A DNA stretch of 64,000 nucleotides from Ianthella basta (taxonomy: Eukaryota; Porifera; Demospongiae; Verongiida; Ianthellidae): the NCBI GenBank assembly GCA_964019415.1, contig OZ025879.1, positions 4,987,368 to 5,051,367 of the forward strand, read 5' to 3'. Within the stretch, counting starts at the first letter, position 1. Every line of letters begins with the position of its first letter. The position numbers and the translations under genes are program-made. Below, piece by piece: positions 46,641-56,397 of this stretch. The notes under the pieces were generated by a model, which saw only the letters and a list, made by a program, of their open reading frames with translations, made no database searches and had not been told where the DNA came from.

Positions 46641-47576
46641 ACCTGTTTCCTTCTAGCACTTCTGGGGAGGTTAACCCTCCCAGTCCCAGTAAAGAATGTG
46701 ACGCTTTAGGTCCAGACCAGAAAACAGGCAAGCAGCGATTCACACAGTGCCTATGTAGAACTTACTGTCAGCCACAAAGCTACACACACACACACACACA
46801 CATACTTTCCAAGGTAGCATTTGCCTACAATGCACTCTGTGCTGGCTAGTGTCATGTCCCACAGCTTGATGGAACCATCCTGGGAGCAGGTGACAATCAA
46901 TTGGGAGAATTCCCTGGAATGAGGTGTGGTGGGTGAGTGAAGGAAGGAACCGGCAAGAAGTATTGGAGGAGAGGTGACCATAGAGGTTGTACACAGCCCG
47001 CTTTGCTCTTACATCCCACACCTGCAATGGGAGTACAGGACATTGACATGGAGTCAAAATACAGATAAAGTGCCTACGACCTAGGTGGGGGGTTAGGTGT
47101 TTCAGAATTTCTTGCATTTGTCCTCATGAGCATTTCACAATCAATCATGTGAACACAGTACTCAGAACAGAACAGTAACAAGTGCAGCATGATGTCGATG
47201 TATGATAAGAAGCATCCACAAATCCACCAATCTAACACAGTATTCAAATGATGTATGAATGGTAATTGGAACAGGAATTCCTGAATAAGTAACGCAGTAC
47301 TCACCACACAACTTACTCTTCACACCCCACACATCTCCCTCCCATGGTCTTCATGCATCTCCTACACTCCTCACACGCATCCTACACTCCTCACATATCC
47401 CCTATGTACACTCTTCACAAATCCCCTACACTCCTCACAAATCCCCTACACTCCTCACACATTCACTACACTCCTCACACACCTCTTACACCCATCTCAC
47501 TCACCACAGCCCCAGGTTCACTCCCTCTCTGGCCAGTGACAATGTACCTCCCACCATCAACACAGTCACAGCATGA
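46641..47576 (-). pseudogene. Partial WDR31 duplicate, broken
   Basis: Three exons of the WDR31-like gene are repeated here. 47576-47505 encodes SCCDCVDGGRYIVTG and the following residues, with an intact GT donor. 47021 down to about 46825 encodes the WD repeat from VWDVRAKRAVYNLYGH. About 46703-46642 encodes the GLGGLTSPEVLEGN piece. The middle exon carries a net gain of four bases near 46897-46915, which shifts the frame before the TCSQDGSIKLWD part. The terminal exon present at 61464-61548 is missing, and no upstream exons exist. The copy ends near 47850 next to a receptor fragment, so it cannot make the protein. Confidence 0.82.
47345..47480. repeat. Minisatellite (CTCCTCACACATCCCCTACA-type unit)
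   Basis: Six or seven imperfect units of about 20 bases lie in an intron of the WDR31 partial copy. The homologous array is at 62525-62645. Confidence 0.8.
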
Positions 47577-47577
47577 C

Positions 47578-47738
47578 TGGAGGAGGGGGAGGGGAGGGGG
47601 AGGGGAGGGGAGAGGAGGTGGGAAAGGGAGGGGAGGGTAGGAGGGGGAGGGGAAGGTAGGAGGGGGAGAGGAGGGGAGGAGGGGGAGGGGAGGAGGAGGA
47701 GGGGAGGGGAGGAGGAGGAGGGGAGGGGAGGAGAGAAG
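47578..47738. repeat. Purine tract (GGAGG)n
   Basis: About 160 bases of G/A only on the plus strand. On the minus strand it is an exaggerated polypyrimidine tract ending at the acceptor of the exon at 47576. It is paired with 62725-62830. Confidence 0.9.
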
Positions 47739-47859
47739 TAGAACTGGCATACATGGTACAAACATGGGCACTGGCTGTAGCTTGTTCATGGATTCACATT
47801 ATGTATTTGAAACTGGCAAAGAAATCACAGATTGTGTGCTCTATAATGAGCAGGTGATG

Positions 47860-48174
47860 AAGTAGTGAGGGTTGGAGAAATCTTGGTGTTGGTTCAGTAC
47901 TGGCTTGAACCTTAAGCTTGAACCAGCCTTCTGCATGGCTCTGTGGAACATGTCAGTGAAATGCTGATCAGAACTGTGGTAGGCAGCAGGTGAGCAGCAC
48001 ATTCAGGATATGCTCTTGTTGGTAAGACAGGAGATTGCTCTGATGAGGTAGTGTGCATGGGACTTGGCACTGGAGCTGTACAGGTGATGACTGTGACCCA
48101 AATGCTCCAGTTGGGGTGCATAGAAACAAACTCAACAGCCACATTGTAGAAATTAATAAGTTTAGTTTGGCCAA
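47860..48174 (-). pseudogene. Orphan receptor 5' end
   Basis: The minus strand from 48145 reads MWLLSLFLCTPTGAFGSQSS, the receptor signal peptide and stalk start, then loses frame; SMB and membrane parts are absent. Upstream (48200-48370) it keeps the conserved 5' block found before the intact genes. It abuts the WDR31 partial copy, so one breakpoint of the duplication lies near 47850. Confidence 0.8.
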
Positions 48175-49716
48175 TCAGATCAACTGCGTCAGATTTCTCA
48201 GTGTGAGCAGGTCTATTCTAAATGGGAAATGGCAGCCATCATTCACTTCATACATTCAATTGGTTGCTTCGATCATGTCAGTGTTTGCGGCTCTCATCAA
48301 AGGCACAGCAGTTGGCACACCTTGCTTTAATAAATAGTGACCGTAGATACCTGGTCATGATCCTCCAGGGTAGCAAATGAAGGCAACTGTTGGTGATGTA
48401 TGAGTTAGGAGGTGTTCATATATATTTTGTAGCTTTATATCATGCATGATCAAACAGCTGTATAATATAGGCTGCAACCTTGCCCATGCATGCTTGGTTG
48501 TTACAGGTTGCTTCTTGCTCAGTCTGGTGTGTGCATATTCTGATCTGGGAACTTCCCAAACAGAGAAGTGAGTGAACCCCAAGAACAGTACATGCTAAAG
48601 ATGAATCCCAACATGCCATTGACTGAGATGTGGCAAGGTGAGAAGAGGCAAGAGTGGATAAATAATGAGTTTGGTAGATGGTCTACAGCAACCACACTAA
48701 CATCAACTTCAATGCAACAACTGCTATACCACCACTATAATCCACCACCATGACTGAATTGAGCTGTGTTGGTTTGCTACACCAAATACCACCATGTATC
48801 AGTATAAATGTACCATAAATTTTTATTAAGTGTCATATCTCTCTCTTGCTGTCTGGTGAGCAGTCCATAGTCAGTGTTGAATTAGTTTGCACAAACCTCC
48901 ATGCACAGAGAGGAGATGCAATTCATATTATAAATGCTGTCATCTATTGCACATGCATGGTATAATGGTCATGTTGTGGAACTAGAAAGGCCAGAGCATC
49001 TATATCTACAAATCAATTGCCGGGTTTGTGGTGAGCAGACACTGAAAAACTGGCATTGTTATCAGTACAGGTTGTTCTACGCTTGACCAGTTGCACCAGG
49101 AAGCGTTATGCAGTGTGTATATGTACAGTGTAGTATGTATTACATCATGCATGGTACTGCATGCAGTCATACAGGATGCAACCTCTGCCTATGCTTGATG
49201 TCGCCAGCTAAGACTGCTTTTCCAAGCTTCAATAATATTTTGTTGCATGTGCTGAAGTGAACTATATACTTTATGCAGTGTGACGTGCAGTTTGGTCCGG
49301 TCCAAAACCGCTAGCTATAATTATGGCCATGGAAATATACTTTTGGCAGTGGGCACACTGTCCCTTCAGGAATCTGATTTTGTTTGGAGTCGTACTGGAT
49401 GCTATACAGGCTGTAAACTGTCCATTTATATCCAGGAATATTCTTTTCCTTTGCTGCCTATGAGGAACACACTCAACTCCATTATCCTGTCCACTTGATC
49501 TCCACATGCAACTGAATTAGGAAAGTATAAAGCAAATAATAAAGATGGCTAATATTAATATACATAATGCCAGAAGTACATATGTAATAATATCAGTATG
49601 CATGCATGTAAAGGTTTGTGCATGTTGCAATAATGCAGCTATCAGCTTGTTTCTGACCTCATATATTGTCATATACTGTCATTACTAATGGGAGAATAGA
49701 CCAAGAGTGCATGGTA
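48175..49716. other. Intergenic before receptor copy 7 (its 3' flank)
   Basis: 48200-48370 is the 5' block of the orphan fragment. From 48880 on it is the receptor 3' flank type shared with 24410-25090 and 28380-29140. No gene seen. Confidence 0.5.
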
Positions 49717-49797
49717 CTACAGATTTGCTGTGGCAGTTTTTAACATTGGATGAGTCCTGTCCAGTTCTTTTGGCTGCCCAACAATGGGAAGTCCATA
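49717..49797 (-). pseudogene. Stranded tail codons of receptor copy 7
   Basis: Twenty-six sense codons plus TAG follow in frame directly after the premature TAA and match the tails of copies 4 and 6 (GLPIV, QPKE, TQP-like). They are translated only if the TAA is read through. Confidence 0.75.
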
Positions 49798-52278
49798 TTA
49801 ATGACAACTTCCAACACAACTCCGAAAAACCACTGATAGTGCAGCACAGTAGAGCCGAAGTACCTTGGCTGTGCACATATAAGCCAGTGTCAGGAACACA
49901 GCTTGAGTGGTGTTGAGTATGATGAAGAGGTACCATGCCCAAGACAGGGCAGAGTGTATTGTAGCAAGGAGCCCAAACACCCATGTGGCACCAGTAATGC
50001 AGAACACAGCAATCAACACACGGCAGTTACGTGAAGCTGTCCTGTTCCTAAGCTCTTTACTTTCCCCGGTACTATGCAACTTAAGCAGGATGATGCAGAC
50101 AAATGCAAAAGCCCCAGTAGTGAAAAGAATGCAGATTGTCAAAGGAACAATGAAACTAAAGATGATAGCCAAAGTCCCATTCATCCAACACAGTCCATTC
50201 TCACCATAACCCACTGATCCTGGGATGGCATAGTTCACTGGTATTGTCACAATGAGAACCAGTAGAGGAGACAGCCAACCTACTGCCATGTACAAGATGA
50301 GGTTGTGCCAGCTCTCTCTTTCTTTACTGAAAATGAACTTCATTGCATGGTAAAAATGACGTGCCACATTCAGTGACAGAAGTGACATCCACACAAAGCG
50401 GGCAAGAACCAGGTAGTGCAGTAGAATGGCCACCACCTGGCATACCACATCCTCCAGACTCACTGCATACACAGCTGAACCAAGCAGAAAGGTCAGGTCT
50501 CCCAGGAGGAGCACAAGAACAAAGTTTATAAAGAGCTTGCCATAGAAGGTCCGCATCTCAGCAAACGCAACATAGGTGAAGAGCAAGATGGCAGCAGCAA
50601 CAACATCAACTGAGAGACCAAGGTAACTTAGAATAGCAAATGCTGGTGGGTAACCATACAGCATTTTTATAACAGTCTTGTTAACTGCAGCGGTAAAGTT
50701 GGATGTGAAGTCAGTACAAACAAGTGGATTCCCCTCAGAAGTGTACCCCTGCACACTCACATTCTGTTCCAATGCAGTCCAAAAGATCATCTTATTGTCA
50801 ATTGGTTCATACTCTGTAGCATTCAGTGCTATCAATGTGCAATTGGAATCAACTGGCGTGCAAGATGTTCCATTGTAGGTGTATCCAGGTTGGCAGAATG
50901 CTTCACGGCACACACTACTGTATACATCAAATACTTGTCTTTTTGCACAGGATTGTTCAATAGTTGAAGTAACCTGAATGTTGCGCAAACTAAGCACTAC
51001 AAGTCCACTTCCTGTCACATCCAGTAGCAAGGTAAACGTGTTAAAAGGAGGAAGAGTCGTCATCCTAGTAGGCACATCTGGAGGACACAGCAATTCATTT
51101 CTGTCCATTGTTGGGCTGCTGCAGAGAGCACAGTATTCATTTTTGTAAATACCTGGAGCACTACTGATTTGTCTAGCCTTCCCTGGCTCTCCATGGCAGA
51201 GTTCTTCTAAATCACGATATTCTTTGGATGAAGTGTTTGTTCCAGGTGGAGGTTTGCATTTGTAAGTTATACCAAAATCACATTCTCTTAATGGATAGGC
51301 TCTAGCACCTGTCCACTGAGGTTCAATGTACGCTGTAGCATAGCAAGCAGCCAATAAGGCATCTAAGTCAACTATACCACCACTGCTGTTGGCACTTTCC
51401 AACAGGCTGCTATTGCACCGCCACTTGGAAGGCCATGATATCTGCTCTCTATCAGGCACACCATGGCACTGAGCACAGTACTTGTTTCTGTAGACCAACC
51501 CTGTCCTGTTGTCACTGATGGGTGGGTTGGAGAGTGACTGGTTTTCACACTGATCTGCAAGATTGTTTGTAACTTCACTGTCAGACTTGCCCTTGGGACA
51601 GGAAGCAATCATCCAATAATATTTCAGCTCATCCTCTTTGTCAATTCTCTCCTTCAGCACAATATTTGGCTGACAATCAAAGTTGGGTATGTTGGTGTTG
51701 TGGACATAGACTGAGTCTGAGCAGCAATCTCCAAACAGTTTGCATAGCTCATCGCATCTGCATCCCACAGGGCGTATGTAATACTTGCAGGAGTAACTGT
51801 ACTCATGGTAGCAAATTAATTCAGCCACTACAGGTGGGGGCATTTGCACAGGTGGTAGATTGGTAGGGAGAGTGGGTATAGTTTGTGAAGTCCATTTCAC
51901 TGTTGAAGTAGGCATAACTGAAAAAGCTGTATTCTCTGAAGGGAGCACTGTGTTAGAAGGGTTATCTGGCTGTAGTGGACTGGAGAAAGAAGGGCTATGA
52001 AGCACTGAGGGGTGGAGGCCTCCTGGTGTGGGCACAGTAGTGGCGTCCTTGAACTGGCTTTCTGGCCTTGTGGAAACTGTCAGTGAAATATTTATCAGAT
52101 CTGTGGTAGGCTGTGGGTGAGTGAGACGTTCAGAGTGTGTCCTTGGTGATAAGCTTATGGCAGGAGATGGTTCTGATGAGGCAGTGGGACTTGGCACTGT
52201 AGCTGGGGATGACTGCAATCCAAATGTTCCATGGCCAGTTGAAATGCATAGAAACAGAAACAAATTCAACAGCCACAT
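49798..52278 (-). CDS. SMB-domain, Methuselah/adhesion-like 7TM receptor (copy 7, truncated tail)
   Basis: A single exon of 826 codons from the conserved start MWLLNLFLFLCISTGHG at 52278; 27 more in-frame codons lie upstream and are probably 5' UTR. The SMB domain (about 51820-51710) has the long loop (SCKYYIRPVGCRC). The ectodomain has YRNKYCAQC and YKNEYCALC, and the 7TM bundle is at about 50645-49880. The stop TAA at 49800-49798 falls just after helix 7 (RSCVGSCH). The next 26 codons in the same frame (49797-49720) still encode the family tail, beginning YGLPIVGQPKEL, before a second stop. An extra in-frame TAA has thus cut off the tail. It is divergent from caveolin copy C, 1.8 kb away. 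Confidence 0.9.
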   Translation of the reverse strand: MWLLNLFLFLCISTGHGTFGLQSSPATVPSPTASSEPSPAISLSPRTHSERLTHPQPTTDLINISLTVSTRPESQFKDATTVPTPGGLHPSVLHSPSFSSPLQPDNPSNTVLPSENTAFSVMPTSTVKWTSQTIPTLPTNLPPVQMPPPVVAELICYHEYSYSCKYYIRPVGCRCDELCKLFGDCCSDSVYVHNTNIPNFDCQPNIVLKERIDKEDELKYYWMIASCPKGKSDSEVTNNLADQCENQSLSNPPISDNRTGLVYRNKYCAQCHGVPDREQISWPSKWRCNSSLLESANSSGGIVDLDALLAACYATAYIEPQWTGARAYPLRECDFGITYKCKPPPGTNTSSKEYRDLEELCHGEPGKARQISSAPGIYKNEYCALCSSPTMDRNELLCPPDVPTRMTTLPPFNTFTLLLDVTGSGLVVLSLRNIQVTSTIEQSCAKRQVFDVYSSVCREAFCQPGYTYNGTSCTPVDSNCTLIALNATEYEPIDNKMIFWTALEQNVSVQGYTSEGNPLVCTDFTSNFTAAVNKTVIKMLYGYPPAFAILSYLGLSVDVVAAAILLFTYVAFAEMRTFYGKLFINFVLVLLLGDLTFLLGSAVYAVSLEDVVCQVVAILLHYLVLARFVWMSLLSLNVARHFYHAMKFIFSKERESWHNLILYMAVGWLSPLLVLIVTIPVNYAIPGSVGYGENGLCWMNGTLAIIFSFIVPLTICILFTTGAFAFVCIILLKLHSTGESKELRNRTASRNCRVLIAVFCITGATWVFGLLATIHSALSWAWYLFIILNTTQAVFLTLAYMCTAKVLRLYCAALSVVFRSCVGSCH

Positions 52279-54095
52279 TGTAGAGATTAGTATAAGCTCA
52301 GGTAGGCCGATCAGATCAACTGTGCCAGCTTTCTTTGTGATCAGATATGTACGTACCACATAGGAAATGGCATTAGTTAATAAATATGTATTGGTTGCTC
52401 TCTGTCAGTGTTTGTGGCTCTCATCACAGGCACAGAAGTCAGCACACCTTGTTGTAATGAATAGTGACCGTATACCTGGTCACGGTCCTGCAGGGTAATA
52501 CAATTAATAATATTCACTATTGAAGGCAACTGTCAATTGCCAAGACATCTGCATGAGCAGAATTTCCGGTGTTTGGCTAGTGATTATAAGAACTGAAAGT
52601 GAAATAATTGATTCTTCCTTTCTGAGGTGGCTGTCCGCTTGATAAGGAGTTCCTTGAGTGTAGAGTATGTGTCCTCCTCCAGTGGATGAAAGATGTTGTC
52701 ACAAACCTCCATGGAATGCACAAGGCAGAAGCATTAACTAGACTGTAAAATTACAATTTCATATGAGACTGAGCAAATAAAACAATGAGTTTGGACAGGG
52801 CATGCATGGTCTATAGCTCACAGCAATATTACTTTCCCAACCTGAACCCCCGGCCACTAACCCCACCCCAAGTGACCCGTGTACCACAACCACCAGTGTA
52901 TATACTGCCACCACTGACTGCTGCAAACTCTTATAATTAGAAACATTCATTGCAGATCAGCTAATCCAACTAATGATTTATCAGCGAAGGAAGCTTGGAC
53001 ATGTACATGCACACTCTAGACTTGCTCACTGTGTGGAAACGACTTGTGGATACATACCCAAATCCAAGAGAATCTCTGCATGAACGTATGCTGATCTGCA
53101 CATTCTACTTGTAACTCTCCAGCTACTGGAATATAGGAATTGATATTCACATTGGTATAAATAATTATTTGTATGAAAGTATAATTAATATTTGTTATAC
53201 ATTAGTATAATTATTATTTCCTGTCTTGACTATACTTTTCTTTGGGGCACTGAATGCTTCCTCTTCAACTGGCAGTTTGTTTTCTTTCACTTTCATTATA
53301 CCCTTTCTCTGTTTTCACTATATGTCAACTTTATCATTAATGTCTGTTTACCCTCCAATGCAAGGCACACCCATGTTTATTGTGATGTGACAAGCTGCTG
53401 TTTTATTCCAAACTAGATCTCTAATTGTTCCATAATTATGCATTTTTGACATAGATTACAAAACTCTTCATGGTTAAACATCCTACTATACTTCCAGTCT
53501 TGTTTAAGCAGCACAATGTGTGTTTGCTTGCCAAGCACCTAGACCATTTTAACCATTAATAGCACTATGACCCAGGTCTGTTCCTGAACCCATGTATATG
53601 CGTGAATGAGCAGCTCCTATAGGCATCCTCTGTGCATGGGCAAACAGCGACTTGTACAGACCGGATGCATGTCCACAAGGAAACTATACAACCAAGCATT
53701 CAATCAAACAGTCAGTTGTATTCACTTGGTTAATGGATTTAAATAATTGTTAACGTTACCTCACTTCTGATGTCACTTCTTGACCATGCCCTTGCCATCT
53801 TTTTGTATTGTATATACTCCTCCTGACTCGGAGCTTACTCAGAGGAACTATACATTTGCATGCACTTTCAATTTATTATGAGTGCAAAGTCCCAAGACAA
53901 CCCTATAATGGGACTCATGTGTCGCTGATTCCCTGCACCACGTGGTTATACACGTTGCCTTTCCATACGTGTATGCATATTGAGGATCGAACCCCAACAA
54001 AACCTCCATTATTATACACTAAGTGTTAATGCACTGAAAATGACTAATTGCAATAATGTGCCATTCCTCCAAAGGCACTGTCGGGATTCTTCAAA
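52279..54095. other. Duplicated 5' flank between receptor copy 7 and caveolin copy C
   Basis: 52368-52500 is the conserved receptor 5' block. 52500-53970 is homologous to 31930-33500 and 38870-40180. No gene seen. Confidence 0.5.
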
Positions 54096-55613
54096 ATGGA
54101 GGCAGCATACAGTTCTGGTGAGGTACACTTACAAACCCCATTACAGGCACCCACAACTGGCCATGACAGCAATGAGGACGCCAACGCAGTTGTGATCGAT
54201 CTTTGGGATGACGGCACTAATGTACGTAAGCATGTATACGCGTAGCGTATGTGTGCAGAAGTATAATGCACCGGGGCGCCATGTGGCGTTGTGAGATATA
54301 TAGTTACCATTAAATTTAGCCTATATCCTGTAGCTGTGTAGCTTGCGGCGTGGTCGATGCGCTTTATAACTCGAGTTGCTTTATCACCAACCCCCGGCCC
54401 CCTCGTACCAACCGAACGACCGCGAATACACAAATTTTGAATACGCGATTCAAGAAGACTTGCAGCGAGGAGGTAGCTATTCGCGAATTGAAAATTGTCT
54501 CGCCGCTGAAGCAAATCTTATCTTGAGCAGGCAGATTTTGCGGCAGATCACACGAGCAGCAGGATTCGTTCGTTTAAGAACAAGATGTGTCAAACAGTGG
54601 CGCGAGATCTGTTCAGACTTCAATGGCAATTTGTGACAACCACATGCATAGCCGTTTTACATTCGATTAACCAAATTACATCTAACATGTAAAGCCGACT
54701 GTGTCTGTGTGTGTGTGTTCGCGATACGCGCGCGCGTTTCTTGCTCCGTCGCCCTCAAACTCGCTGTGGTTGCTGGGGGCACGGGGGGGTCAGGTTATAG
54801 CAGGATTGACGTCGCCCGTATTGCGGTTCGCAGAGAGTTATACATCCATCTTTCCTTCGCGGACGACGGCCATTTTCTAATTTTCGTTCCCGTTGACTTT
54901 CGTTTTCTTTACCAGACTTGATTGGCTGTTGTCCCACGGTCGAATTTAAACAATCATCACACCAGCTAATATTGTTTTTTGGCTGTAGCAGTAACATGCA
55001 TGTGGCTGCAGAGGGCATCAGGGGACAGGCGTCGGGTGCTGTAGCTTGCCGAAGGCAGGCCTCTCTGCTGTGTCGTACAAAATCTTTGCATAATACTTTG
55101 GTTCATAGCACAGGACACATGGAGCATCAAGACATGTAAAGGCATGCAGTGCATATGTGTACCTGTGCATTTGTGCGTATTGTGTAATGATCAAGCCGTG
55201 CATGTTGCATTGTGTGCTATAAAATATTGCTACATCTCCTCTTCTTCCTCTTCTAGTATGAGTTCAAGAATGTGTTTGCCGAGGACAAAGACACCAAATT
55301 GCACCCCATACTAAGAAGAGGTTTTGTGGCTGTTTACTACTACACCAAAATGGTTGCTTACCACTTCCTTGTCCTCACACTTGGCTTCTTTCTGATGATA
55401 TTCTATGCCCTGATGATTTCAATTGGTGCTTTTAGCGTGACTTGGTGCATCGGTCCAATGCTGCAGTTGATTATGGTGTCCATGAGCCCCTTTGTACAGG
55501 TAGCAATGAAGATCGTGGTGATATTCTGTGCTCCATGCACAGCTCATTGTGTTAAAGCTATACGAAAGATCTGTCCTCAGCGCTGGTACAAGGAAAAAAT
55601 AGCATTTGATTAA
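54096..55613 (+). CDS. Caveolin (copy C)
   Basis: Exon 1 is 54096-54221 (42 codons, MEAAYSSGEVH to VVIDLWDDGTN; donor GTACGT). Exon 2 is 55257-55613 (118 codons plus stop; acceptor TTCTAG), giving 160 residues. The core alignment to the other copies has no gaps. It keeps the Cys matching Cys156 of caveolin-1 (IFCAPC) and the conserved Pro (CIGP), with Gly in place of the Asn of the other copies. Its C-terminus is extended: after CPQRWY it continues KEKIAFD instead of ending in Arg. The intron contains a GC-richer stretch with an 86-codon open frame (54376-54636) of unknown nature and a fragment resembling the hairpin element of the copy B intron. It is divergent from receptor copy 7. Confidence 0.87.
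54376..54636 (+). other. Open frame inside the caveolin C intron
   Basis: Eighty-six codons on the same strand (segment SYSRIENCLAAEANLILSR), basic and without Cys clusters or membrane helices. The sequence just upstream ('ctttataactcgag') echoes the 44.1-kb hairpin element, so the frame may belong to a mobile element. I do not recognise it. Confidence 0.25.
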
Positions 55614-56054
55614 CTATGAAGAGCAACTTCACTGCATACTCCTCAATAGATATAGTTATGAAGTACATGCTAAGTCATCAGTTCCAGATAGTGATCTTAC
55701 ATTGACACCTTTTTTCCATGTATCAGTTTGTCTGTGTCTGCAATCATTAATGACATGCAATCAGCCAGGCGGCAAACAGGCATGAAGCAGCACACACACA
55801 TAGTCCCAAAGTACGTACACTATGATTTCAAGCGTGAGGGTCCCGTCCCAGTCCTGTTCCCTGGTAGGTTTATGGATTAAGTAGTATGACAAGCCAGCCT
55901 CTTCCCCCATTGTGCAATACCGTGAGAGAAAAGGGTCTGCACCAAACTATGGATTAAGATAGGAGCAGCCATTTCCTGAGTAGACGTAGCTATGTCACAA
56001 GTGCAACATCTGATACACACTGTTCCAGAATCCCAAAAGCTCTGATTTTGTACA
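55614..56054. other. Intergenic after caveolin C
   Basis: No gene seen. 'ggcaaacaggcatgaagcag' near 55772 faintly echoes sequence flanking the WDR31 copies. Confidence 0.4.
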
Positions 56055-56211
56055 ATGGAGGCAGCCAGCTGTTTTGGGTACACAGCCACAAGCTGTTTTG
56101 GCCACACAGACAAGACCAACCACCCCCATTCAAAGAAACCACCACTGACAGCAATGCAAGGACCATGCCACTGAGGTTGTGATCGAACTTGGCGAACTTG
56201 ATGACAGCAGT
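56055..56211 (+). pseudogene. Orphan caveolin exon 1, frameshifted
   Basis: It starts MEAASCFGY, like exons 1 of copies B and E, and ends with the matching 'gtgatcgaacttggcg...gacagcagt' followed by GTACAT in place of the GTACGT donor. It is 157 nt long, not a multiple of three. It contains a short tandem duplication ('agctgttttgg' twice) and reaches a stop early in the ATG frame. No exon 2 follows; a LINE lies immediately downstream. Confidence 0.8.
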
Positions 56212-56264
56212 GTACATGTACATAGCTATAGCTGCATGCATGATTCAGCTATGAGTGTATAGCT

Positions 56265-56397
56265 ACAGGTAATATAACTTTAGATATAACTATAGATAGA
56301 TATAGATATAGAGATATATATAGAGATATATATATATATATAGATATATATATATAGATATATCTATATAGATATATAGATATAACTATAACTAATT
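56265..56397. repeat. TATAGA/TA-rich simple repeat
   Basis: About 130 bases of ATAGATATA-type repeat immediately upstream of the LINE; probably the A+T-rich target site. Confidence 0.85.
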
